Below, in pieces: positions 1 through 8,348 of a stretch of DNA of 64,000 nucleotides (position 1 is the first letter of the stretch; each line of letters starts with the position of its first letter). The notes under the pieces were generated by a model. It saw only the letters and a program-made list of their open reading frames with translations, did not search any database and was not told the DNA's origin. The position numbers and the translations under genes are program-made. Source of the stretch: Herbaspirillum sp. SJZ107 (lineage in GTDB: Bacteria; Pseudomonadota; Gammaproteobacteria; Burkholderiales; Burkholderiaceae_D); contig NZ_VFNH01000001.1 of the NCBI RefSeq assembly GCF_006715485.1, positions 1,488,001 to 1,552,000 on the forward strand, in the 5' to 3' direction.

Positions 1-449
1 TCCGGCGACCACTGCAGCTGGAGCTTGCTGGCGACAATATCGGCCAGCGCTCAATTCTCTACCGGCTTACACGTCTTGGGACGCTTGGCTAGATCCCAAG
101 CACGTTGGTCGGCGCGGCTTGCACGATAGCCATCCAGGCTGCCATTTCGCCTGACCTCTCGACTGATTGTCGATGAAGCGCGACCGAGAGACATGGCTAT
201 GGAACGAATTGATTTTCCTTCGACGACTGATCGTGAAATTTCTTCGCGCTCAACGAGCGTTAGCGCCAAGCGGGACCGGCATCGTTGAGCTGGACAAATG
301 CCGCCGGTCTCAGCCAGAATCCTCTCTACTGATGAGTGGTTTCGGTCAAACAGCTGGGCTATCTTTTGAAGCGAATCGCCTTGCCGCCATCGTTCCCACA
401 TCAGTGCCTTTTGATTCTCCGAATAGTAAATGCGGGGTTTCCGTTTCAT
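1..449 (-). pseudogene. IS30-family transposase, interrupted by an in-frame stop
   Basis: The first 132 codons give an IS30-type N-terminal region: a helix-turn-helix near residues 14-50 (ALMWERWRQGDSLQKIAQLF) and a second one near residues 70-100 (RSIAMSLGRASSTISREVRR). The frame hits TGA at 53-51 after KPVEN. Beyond it the same frame continues as ALADIVASKLQLQWSP to the window edge, which is what IS30 transposases have at this point (typically ENRxLxxxVxxKLxxxWSPEQI). The stop therefore looks like a CGA-to-TGA change in an otherwise intact frame, not a true C terminus. The DDE catalytic core lies off the window, so it is unknown whether the rest is intact. Confidence 0.85.
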
Positions 450-502
450 GTGAACACTCCTCCCTATGTCTTAGAGTGTTGCGTTCACCAGTTGAATCCA
501 AG
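1..502 (-). mobile_element. IS30-family insertion sequence, 5' part only (runs off the left edge)
   Basis: This is the transposase-proximal end of an IS30-family element. Read on the minus strand, the sequence just upstream of the transposase contains GATTCAACTGGTGAACGCAA. It closely resembles the terminal inverted repeat of IS30 as I remember it (GATTCAAyTGGTsAACGCAACA), which puts the element tip near 502. The second inverted repeat and any target duplication lie outside the window. A short inverted match (GTGAAC..ACTC against GAGTGTTCAC) flanks the transposase ribosome-binding region and could hide it in mRNA, which would damp expression. Confidence 0.75.
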
Positions 503-544
503 GTCAATAGCGGACGTACACGACCATCGTCCTGGCGCTAATAT

Positions 545-735
545 GGCGGCAGTGCAGCGCTGACCGGCATCCTGTTCGTCCTCGAGACTGGACTACCCCG
601 GGAATATCTACCGCGTGAACTCGGCTGCGGCAGCGGCATGACGTGCTGACGCCGCCTTGACGAATGGATGGAAACAGGCGTCTGGCAGCGTGTCCATGAG
701 GCGGTGTCAGGGCAGCTCGATCAGTGCGGCCTGAA
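545..735 (+). pseudogene. Remnant of an IS5-type transposase
   Basis: Frame 545 translates to a recognisable piece of the N-terminal part of IS5/IS427-type transposases: AALTGILFVLETGLPREYLP, then RELGCGSGMTC, a TGA stop (648-650) where the family has Trp, then RRLDEWMETGVWQRVHEAV and QLDQCGL. There is no start codon, no catalytic residue and no inverted repeat. After about 735 the match is lost. This is a decayed fragment next to the IS30 end and accounts for most of the sequence between that element and the next gene. Confidence 0.7.
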
Positions 736-746
736 TGCGCTTGCGC

Positions 747-1169
747 TTACTTCTGTACGCATGATTCGATCCCGTGGTTGCCATCCTTGAATTCCGGTTC
801 GAAGTAAAACTTCGTGAACGTCCACTTGCCGTTACCGTTCTTCTTGAAAGTCGCGATGCCGGTGCCGAAATCCCTGGTGCCTGGGTCGGTATTTGCGAAG
901 TAGATCGCAGCGGTAGTCCCTTGTGTAGCGGCATGGCCTGGATAGGTGCCATAGCCGGGCACTTCCAGTTTGAACAGGTAGGCCCCGTTGCTGCCCGAAC
1001 TGTGTTCCGATACTAACTGCAGGGTGGCAGTCGCGGTGTACTTGCCTTCGCGGGAATCATCGCCTTGACAATTGTATGCCCCGGATAGGTCAGGTCCGGT
1101 GAATGCTTCTTTGCCTTGCGCAAACCCGGAAACGACCAGAAAGAAAAGAGCGGTGGCGATTGTTCTCAC
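747..1169 (-). CDS. Small secreted protein of unknown function
   Basis: This encodes about 140 residues with an N-terminal signal peptide (RTIATALFFLVVSGFAQG) and a mature part rich in Gly, Thr and aromatics, beginning TGPDLSGAYNCQG and ending ESCVQK. Two cysteines (YNC and ESC) could form a disulfide. I chose a GTG start at 1169 because GGAGGA lies seven bases upstream of it. An ATG at 1184 would put that Shine-Dalgarno inside the coding region and add MEETL before the signal peptide. I do not recognise a named domain. The architecture (export signal, repeated beta-type segments, paired Cys) suggests a periplasmic or secreted protein. It is transcribed alone. Confidence 0.7.
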   Translation of the reverse strand: MRTIATALFFLVVSGFAQGKEAFTGPDLSGAYNCQGDDSREGKYTATATLQLVSEHSSGSNGAYLFKLEVPGYGTYPGHAATQGTTAAIYFANTDPGTRDFGTGIATFKKNGNGKWTFTKFYFEPEFKDGNHGIESCVQK

Positions 1170-1320
1170 GAGCGTTTCCTCCATTGATATTTGGTCGGAT
1201 GTCTGCCCCGGGCATTGCATGCTGACTGAGCAAAAAGCTGTGCGGACTGCGTATGGCCGTAGAGTCCCATTGTCCGCATTCAATATGGGCTCTGTCGGTA
1301 GTCGGCGCAGACATGGTGTG

Positions 1321-1950
1321 TCAGCGCGACTTGCGCCGCAACGAGCCGGTCAGTAAGGCCAGGCCCAGTCCCAGCGTTGCAAAAGTCGCGGGTTCCGGCA
1401 CGGTAGCATCCGCGTCGTCGATCAATATATTGTCGACCAGGCTGAAATAAGCACTGCCGTCCGGGTTATAGACCAGTTCCATCTCGAACGAGCTCAGGTT
1501 CGTGAAGCCGGCAAGCGGTGTCGTCGTCAAGCCATACGGATCGGCGTTTGCCGTTCCATTGATCGAGAATGTCTGGCTGGTCCGGGCACCGTTGATGTCC
1601 GTACCCGTGAATTTGACGGTGCTCGTTGCCGATGCAAATACAGTCGCCAGGTCGACGCTGGTGACAGAAAAAGGCTTGCCCGAGACGCTTGTGATATCGA
1701 CGATGCCACCCAGGTCAAGACTGGTCGTCCCATTGGTGGCGTATCCCGAAGACGAACTCATATTCAAGAAATACACGAGGCCCTGCTGGAGATCGAAATG
1801 ATAGCCATCGGTCGTGAATGTGGCGCCATCGGTCAGGGCAGTGGTATTGCTGGCAGGGTAATCGTCGAACGTGATGGTCGTCGCCTGCACGACATTGGTT
1901 GCGGTAGCTAACACTGCAGCCAGCAATGCGGCTTTCATCATGGACGGCAT
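1321..1950 (-). CDS. PEP-CTERM sorting domain protein
   Basis: This 209-residue protein has a signal peptide (MKAALLAAVLATATNVVQA) and a beta-rich, Ser/Thr/Gly/Asn-rich body. It ends in the classical PEP-CTERM tail: VPEPATF, a hydrophobic segment ATLGLGLALLTGS, then basic RRKSR. Such tails are recognised by exosortase (EpsH) in species that make exopolysaccharide, and the protein is released or attached at the cell surface. No exosortase gene lies in the window. The body starts ITFDDY and has a DNILIDD stretch near its end, as in many carbohydrate-binding-like PEP-CTERM proteins, but the ligand is unknown. A good ribosome-binding site (AGGGG, 8 bases upstream) supports the start. Confidence 0.9.
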   Translation of the reverse strand: MPSMMKAALLAAVLATATNVVQATTITFDDYPASNTTALTDGATFTTDGYHFDLQQGLVYFLNMSSSSGYATNGTTSLDLGGIVDITSVSGKPFSVTSVDLATVFASATSTVKFTGTDINGARTSQTFSINGTANADPYGLTTTPLAGFTNLSSFEMELVYNPDGSAYFSLVDNILIDDADATVPEPATFATLGLGLALLTGSLRRKSR

Positions 1951-2079
1951 AACGATTTCCCCTAGTTATTATGTTAACCAATAGTACATTTTTATCGGGG
2001 GGAACGATATTTCTTTTTAAAGTGAATATAGGTAGTCGAAGCGGTTTCGCTCCAATCCCACGAAAGCTCTGTCAACCCC

Positions 2080-2451
2080 CTAAGCGACGTTGATAGCGTC
2101 AACCCGGTCAGGATAGAACGCCAGGTAAGAGGCTATCTGTGCTGCTGCAGGAAAGGGCTGCTCATAAGTCCATACGGCGTTCACGCTACGTTGTCCACCT
2201 GATGGGATATTGTAGTAAGCACAATCACCTTTGTATGGGCAATACGTTGCATGTGCGGTGCGCTCGAGCTGATCCATGCGAACGTCGTCGCGCGGGATGT
2301 ACAGGACAGCCGGATAGCTTGCTTCTTTCAGGGATAGCGCTCGGGTGCTGTCCGCAATCACAGTGCCGCCCAGGGTGACGGTAACGCGGCGCGACTCGGG
2401 CGTGATCGTGATCGGATGGTCCGGCCCCGGCAGTTTCATTGTCTTGTTCAT
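2080..2451 (-). CDS. DUF427 domain protein
   Basis: This 123-residue protein covers one DUF427 domain. The typical signatures are present: MKLPGPDHPI at the start, YIPRDDVRMDQLERT, then HATYCPYKGDCAYYNI and AVWTYEQPFP, ending LAFYPDRVDAI. The family is small, cytoplasmic and of unknown biochemical role. I start it at the ATG at 2451; a TTG at 2466 is open but has no better ribosome-binding site. It lies in the same direction as the glutathione transferase gene upstream, about 195 bases away, so they need not be one transcript. Confidence 0.85.
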   Translation of the reverse strand: MNKTMKLPGPDHPITITPESRRVTVTLGGTVIADSTRALSLKEASYPAVLYIPRDDVRMDQLERTAHATYCPYKGDCAYYNIPSGGQRSVNAVWTYEQPFPAAAQIASYLAFYPDRVDAINVA

Positions 2452-2646
2452 GCGACACACGTCCAAAGAATTGAAAGAAGAAGCGCGGCAAATAATGCAC
2501 CTGCCGCATCAAACGTTGACCTCGATGTCACCGGAGCGACTGTCCCCGGTCAAAAACAGCCTACCACGGCCGCCCGCTTCCGATCCAGGTAGTCCCATTC
2601 AATCGCGAAATCCACTGGTTGGACAGCGCCCGGCTTTCATGTCGGA

Positions 2647-3345
2647 TCAAGCCTTGTTGTCCAGTTCAGGGATGCCACTGCTACGGTCCGCATACGCGGC
2701 CTGGAAGCTCGGACGTTGCTGCCAGCGCTGCCAATAGGCATCCAGGAACTCGAAACGCTCGTCCAGCGGCGTAGCATTCACTGGGAATTTCGAGAACGCG
2801 ATCGCGGTCGCCAGCGTGATGTCGGCGAAAGTAGGCTCGTCGCCTCCCAGCAGCCATTTGCGTCCGTCCGAAAGATGCTTGTCGACTAGTGCAGCGTGGG
2901 CCAACGCTTCTTTGCGGCAGTGTTCGCCCCAAGCTTCATTCTTCGTCAGTTCGAGTTTGAAGCCGAGGCCGGTATGCAGAACGTGAAAGGCCGTGACGAT
3001 GCGATACAGGATGTGAACCCAGATGCGGTTGTCCCACATGTTGTCCAGGCCCTGTTCCAGCGGCGTGTCCCCCATGATCTTGCGGCCGGGGTAGGACTGG
3101 TCCAGGTAACGGACGACCGCTGCCGTTTCGGAGATGGTGCTACCGTCAGCGAGCTCGAGGGTCGGTGTTTCACCCCAAGCATTCATTTTCAAGTGACGCC
3201 AGCCACGCTGCTCACCGACTGGCGTCATGTCGTAAATGGTCTCGTGGAACTGATCAGCAATCCCTTTTTCGTGCATGAACAGGCGCAGGCGTTGCGGGTT
3301 GGGGAAAGCCGACGGCGAGGTGTAAACGTTCAGTTTGCTAGTCAT
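2647..3345 (-). CDS. Glutathione S-transferase family protein
   Basis: This 232-residue protein has the two-domain GST layout. An N-terminal thioredoxin-like part carries YTSPSAFPNPQRLRLFMHEKG, and the glutathione-binding Glu-Thr is present as GSTISETAAVVRYLDQ (the usual motif is DGxxIxES/T). The alpha-helical C-terminal part ends with GGDEPTFADITLATAI, where the conserved N-capping Asp is present. A ribosome-binding site AAGGA lies nine bases upstream of the ATG. The gene is divergent from a LysR regulator 152 bases away, a common arrangement in which the regulator controls the enzyme gene. The electrophilic substrate cannot be read from the sequence. Confidence 0.88.
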   Translation of the reverse strand: MTSKLNVYTSPSAFPNPQRLRLFMHEKGIADQFHETIYDMTPVGEQRGWRHLKMNAWGETPTLELADGSTISETAAVVRYLDQSYPGRKIMGDTPLEQGLDNMWDNRIWVHILYRIVTAFHVLHTGLGFKLELTKNEAWGEHCRKEALAHAALVDKHLSDGRKWLLGGDEPTFADITLATAIAFSKFPVNATPLDERFEFLDAYWQRWQQRPSFQAAYADRSSGIPELDNKA

Positions 3346-3390
3346 TTTGAAAGTCCTTCAAGTATGTCGAGGTGTAGGTCGAACCGTGTA

Positions 3391-3432
3391 CTGCTTGAGT
3401 AGCGAGGCCTTGGCGCGTTGTCGCTCAAGCAG
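3391..3432. promoter_or_regulatory. Inverted repeat between GST and LysR genes
   Basis: CTGCTTGAG (3391-3399) is repeated in inverted order as CTCAAGCAG (3424-3432), separated by 24 bases. It is centred in the only intergenic space shared by the divergent GST and LysR genes. LysR-type regulators bind dyads in such positions, so this is a candidate operator. The wide spacing makes it equally possible that the match is incidental or structural. Confidence 0.35.
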
Positions 3433-3497
3433 TGGACGTACTTCAATGCGTTGTTCTACGCTGATAAACCGTGTGATAATCAATTCATTTATTACAT

Positions 3498-4421
3498 GTG
3501 GTAATGAATATGGCCGCAGGCAACTCGCTCCAGCTTGGCAGCATTGAACAGTTTTGTAGAGCAGCGGAGACCGGGAGCTTCACTGGTGCAGCCGAGATTC
3601 TCGGTTTGACGCCGGCTGCGGTCAGTCGGTCCATCAGTCGACTCGAGCAGCGCCTAGGCGTACGTCTTTTTTTGAGGACGACCCGCGCCGTCAAGCTGAC
3701 CACTGAAGGTGAGCTCTATTGGAAGGAATGTCAGCGAGCACTTGAGCAAATTGCCGAGGCTGAGCGTGCAATCACGGGCGCGCAAAACGTTCCAAGTGGG
3801 CCGCTACGCATTAGTGTCAGTGCTGCTTACGGAACGTTTCGGCTGCTACCTTTGATGCCCAAGTTCACGCAGCTTTATCCGCAGATTGACATCGAGATCA
3901 GTATCTCGGACAAAATAATCGACTTTGTCGAAGAAGGCTTTGACCTGGCGATCAGACTGGGCATTCTACAAGATTCACGTCTTGTCGCGTTCAAGCTCGA
4001 GGACGCAATGCTGGGGGTATTTGGTACGCCAACCTACCTCGCAAAAAAAGGCGTGCCTCGCGGTATTCATGATCTCAGTGAACACGATTGCATCCAATAC
4101 ATATCGCCGAATACAGGGCGCCCCCTGCAGTGGCTGTTCACCGATGAACAAGGTGCCTTGATCGAGAAACCGATAACAAGCCGGATGCGCGTACTTAACG
4201 ATGCGCTAGGAGCTGTCGCTTGGGTGAATGCGGGCGGCGGCCTTTATCAAACCTACCGCTTTGCGGTGGGCGACGCCTTGAGGCGTGGTGACCTTGTAGA
4301 GGTCCTTCAAGAGTATGGCGGCCGCTCCCGCCCGTTTTCGATTCTCTACCCCCAGAACCGCCACCTATCAGCGCGAGTGCGCGCATTTGTAGAATTCTTG
4401 CGCTCGGCAGTGAAATCTTAG
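3498..4421 (+). CDS. LysR family transcriptional regulator
   Basis: The N terminus is a winged helix-turn-helix: LGSIEQFCRAAETGSFTGAA, then TPAAVSRSISRLEQRLGVRL and FLRTTRAVKLTTEGE. It is followed by a substrate-binding-like effector domain from about residue 90 (GPLRISVSAAYGTFRLLPL). It resembles the CrgA/DmlR-type subgroup found beside oxidoreductase and GST genes. The start is uncertain: GTG at 3498, ATG at 3504 and ATG at 3510 are all in frame and none has a clear ribosome-binding site. It is divergent from the GST gene, the likely target. Its codon use is more AT-rich than that of the genes from 4.6 kb on. Confidence 0.9.
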   Translation: MVMNMAAGNSLQLGSIEQFCRAAETGSFTGAAEILGLTPAAVSRSISRLEQRLGVRLFLRTTRAVKLTTEGELYWKECQRALEQIAEAERAITGAQNVPSGPLRISVSAAYGTFRLLPLMPKFTQLYPQIDIEISISDKIIDFVEEGFDLAIRLGILQDSRLVAFKLEDAMLGVFGTPTYLAKKGVPRGIHDLSEHDCIQYISPNTGRPLQWLFTDEQGALIEKPITSRMRVLNDALGAVAWVNAGGGLYQTYRFAVGDALRRGDLVEVLQEYGGRSRPFSILYPQNRHLSARVRAFVEFLRSAVKS

Positions 4422-4579
4422 GTTGCAGGATGCGTGCAGGATCGAAGCGGTAGCTTTCCAGCCTGTTCAGCCGCACGGTGTACATCCTTCGTCAGCATGC
4501 CACACGTCTGCTCCTGGCCGGTTGCCGCCATCGGCTCAGTGTACGAGGTGCTTGTTGCAGCAGCAAGCAAGAGGTTTTG

Positions 4580-5524
4580 TCATGGCTCCTGAATCGGCAC
4601 GTCCTTGCCGTGCTCCAGTGTCTCGGAAGCCTGCGTCCGCTGCCGGAACTCCTTTGGCGTAGTCCCGACCAGCTTCTTGAACAGCCGGCTGAAATAAGCC
4701 GGATCCTGGAACCCGAGTTCATACGCAATCCCGGCCACGCCGGCCGATACGTAGGTCAGCTTGCGGCAAGCCTCCAGCATCAGCCGCTCCTGGGTAATTT
4801 CGAAGGCCGACTTGCCGGCGATTTTCAGGCATAGCCGGTTCAGGCGCACCGGCGGGATACGCAGCCGCTCGGCGTACTGCGGCACGCGCCATTGCTCCTT
4901 GTAGTGGCGCTCGACCTCGGTGCGGAAGCGGCTGAACAGCTCGAAATCGTTGCGGCCGGTCTTTTCGGCGATGTGGCGCTCGGCCTGCACCCGCGCCAGC
5001 ATCAGCAGGATGCAGCGCGCCAGCCAGTCCAGCATCAAGGTGTGGCCCTGGCGTGGCCAGGTCGCCTCGAGGATCAGGTTGCGCAGCAGCGTCTCGATGC
5101 GCTCGCGCGCCTCGGCTACCGGTCCGAGGCCGATCGCGAGCGGTTCCACGAACAGGGAGGTGAACAGGTTGCCGTCCTGGCCGGCGGCGGCGAACAGCAG
5201 GTTCTGGTCGATCGTCAGCACGTAGCCGTAGGCCTCTTCGGAGAATTCGAAGCCGTGGACCAGCGACGGGTGGATGGTGAGCGCGATCGGGCCGTCCAGC
5301 TCGACCACGGCGTCGCCGAGGGTGGCGCGGACCTGGCCGCCGAATAAAAAAAGTACCTGGAACAGGCCGGCGTGGGTATGCGTGCCGATGTGCCAGTCGT
5401 AGACGCGGCTGCGGGTTTCGATCAGCTCGATATGGACGCCCTCGACGTCGGCGCCCCAGGTGAGCTCGCCATACAGGGCGAATTGCGGGATGGCGGCAGC
5501 TGGCGGGAGAGAGGCGGAAGGCAT
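4580..5524 (-). CDS. pobR: AraC family regulator, PobR-like
   Basis: This protein of about 314 residues has an N-terminal cupin-like sensing part (FALYGELTWGADVEGVHIELIETRSR, then IGTHTHAGLFQVLFLFGG) and a C-terminal AraC-type DNA-binding domain with two helix-turn-helix units. The second unit reads VAGIAYELGFQDPAYFSRLFKK, followed by GTTPKEFRQR. It is divergent from pobA, 126 bases away. AraC-type PobR proteins activate pobA when 4-hydroxybenzoate is present, so this role is inferred from family and position. The ATG at 5524 is preferred to a TTG six bases upstream; neither has a strong ribosome-binding site. Confidence 0.88.
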   Translation of the reverse strand: MPSASLPPAAAIPQFALYGELTWGADVEGVHIELIETRSRVYDWHIGTHTHAGLFQVLFLFGGQVRATLGDAVVELDGPIALTIHPSLVHGFEFSEEAYGYVLTIDQNLLFAAAGQDGNLFTSLFVEPLAIGLGPVAEARERIETLLRNLILEATWPRQGHTLMLDWLARCILLMLARVQAERHIAEKTGRNDFELFSRFRTEVERHYKEQWRVPQYAERLRIPPVRLNRLCLKIAGKSAFEITQERLMLEACRKLTYVSAGVAGIAYELGFQDPAYFSRLFKKLVGTTPKEFRQRTQASETLEHGKDVPIQEP

Positions 5525-5635
5525 GGGCAAGACCGTTGAGTCGGAAGCGGAATGAAAAAATAGTACAAGTTTTTTCGGATTTCATCCATTCATATCGGCC
5601 GCCGCACGCACTAGGATGGCATCAACAGAACATAA

Positions 5636-6817
<1,182 letters not shown>

Positions 6818-6825
6818 GGCACCCG

Positions 6826-6846
6826 GCCCGTGCCCGACCCACGGGC
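6826..6846 (+). terminator. Weak hairpin after pobA
   Basis: GCCCGTG and CACGGGC pair over seven bases around a seven-base loop directly after the pobA stop. No T-tract follows, so at most it would pause transcription or protect the mRNA 3' end. Read-through into the transporter gene is likely. Confidence 0.25.
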
Positions 6847-6922
6847 TTCCGTATAAATAGTATTATCCAATAAAAATAAACGACCGGCCGCCTCCCGCGG
6901 ACCGGCAATTTGGAGACACGCC

Positions 6923-8344
6923 ATGCACCAGCAGACCCCTGCGCAAGGACGCGGACCGGGTACGCCCGCCGTCGACGTCCAGGATTTCCTCAACCAGCAC
7001 CGCTTTTCGCCCTTCCAGTGGAGCATCTTCGCGCTGTGCTTCCTGATCGTGCTGCTGGACGGCTTCGACACCGCCGCGATCGGCTTCATCGCGCCCTCGC
7101 TATTGAAGGAGTGGGGCCTGAGCAAGGCGGCGCTGGCGCCGGTGCTCAGCGCCGCGCTGTTCGGGCTGGCCGCCGGCGGCCTCACCGCCGGCCCCTGTGC
7201 CGACCGCTTCGGCCGCAAGAGGGTGCTGGTGGTGGCGGTCGCCCTGTTCGGCGCCGCCTGCACCTGGTCGGCGTTTTCGGACAGCCTGACCGAACTGACC
7301 GTCCTGCGCTTCGTCACCGGCCTCGGCCTGGGCGCGGCGATGCCGAATGCCGTGACCCTGATGAGCGAGTACTGCCCCGACGGGCGCCGCGCCACCCTGA
7401 CCAATGCGATGTTCTGCGGCTTCCCGCTGGGCGCCGCGCTGGGCGGCTTCCTGGCGGCCTGGATGATCCCGCAATGGGGCTGGCGCAGCGTGCTGCTGCT
7501 GGGCGGCCTGGTGCCGCTGGTGCTGGCCGTCGTCATGCTGATGCGCCTGCCGGAATCGGTGCGCTGGCTGGTCGCCCGCAAGGCGCCGGCCGCGCGCATC
7601 CGCGCTGCGCTGCAGCGCATCTCGCCGAGCGCGCGTGACGTGCAGGCCTTCACGATGGCCGAGAAGACCGCCGGCGCAGGTGCGGAGGTCAAGCGCACCG
7701 GCTTGCGCGTGATTCTGTCGCGTCCCTTCATCGTCGGCACGGTGATGATCTGGCTGGCCTATTTCATGGGCCTGGTGATCTTCTATTCCCTGATCAACTG
7801 GATGCCGATCCTGTTCAAGGAAGCCGGCCTGGATGCGCGCACCGCGACGCTGGCGGCCTCGCTGTTCCCGCTCGGCGGCGTCGGCGCCGTATTCCTCGGC
7901 GTGCTGATGGACCGCTTCAATCCGAACCGCGTGATCGCCCTGTGCTTCAGCCTGAGCGCGGTCAGCATCTATGCGATCGGCCTGTCGGCCGGCAACGTGG
8001 CGCTGTTGATGACGGTGGTGTTCGTGGCCGGCACGCTGATGAACACGGCCCAGTCCTCGCTGCCGGCGCTGGCCGCCAGTTTCTATCCGACCCAGGGCCG
8101 CGCCACCGGCGTGGCCTGGATGATGGGCGTGGGCCGCTTCGGCGGCGTCGCCGGTTCCTTCCTGGTGGCCGAGCTGGCGCGCCGGCAGGTCGGCTTCCAG
8201 GGCATCTTCGCGGTGGTCGCGGTGGCCGGCGTGTTCGCCACCCTGGCGCTGCTGGTCAAGCACTGGGCCCATCCGGACCGCCCGCAGGAAGGCTCGCAGG
8301 AGGGCGAGCCGGCCGGCCGCCACTCGGCCAGCCTGGGGCATTGA
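6923..8344 (+). CDS. pcaK: MFS transporter, aromatic acid:H+ symporter (4-hydroxybenzoate uptake)
   Basis: This 473-residue major facilitator protein of the AAHS (PcaK/BenK) family imports aromatic acids by proton symport across the inner membrane. Family signatures are LLDGFDTAAIGFIAPSL in the first membrane helix, where the Asp is essential in PcaK, and the loop 2-3 motif GPCADRFGRKRVLV. A second copy of the MFS loop motif is MDRFNPNRV in the C half. Long hydrophobic segments fit the 12-helix fold. TGGAG precedes the ATG. It follows pobA by 105 bases in the same direction, so 4-hydroxybenzoate is the most likely substrate, though related family members also carry protocatechuate. Confidence 0.9.
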   Translation: MHQQTPAQGRGPGTPAVDVQDFLNQHRFSPFQWSIFALCFLIVLLDGFDTAAIGFIAPSLLKEWGLSKAALAPVLSAALFGLAAGGLTAGPCADRFGRKRVLVVAVALFGAACTWSAFSDSLTELTVLRFVTGLGLGAAMPNAVTLMSEYCPDGRRATLTNAMFCGFPLGAALGGFLAAWMIPQWGWRSVLLLGGLVPLVLAVVMLMRLPESVRWLVARKAPAARIRAALQRISPSARDVQAFTMAEKTAGAGAEVKRTGLRVILSRPFIVGTVMIWLAYFMGLVIFYSLINWMPILFKEAGLDARTATLAASLFPLGGVGAVFLGVLMDRFNPNRVIALCFSLSAVSIYAIGLSAGNVALLMTVVFVAGTLMNTAQSSLPALAASFYPTQGRATGVAWMMGVGRFGGVAGSFLVAELARRQVGFQGIFAVVAVAGVFATLALLVKHWAHPDRPQEGSQEGEPAGRHSASLGH

Positions 8345-8348
8345 CCGG

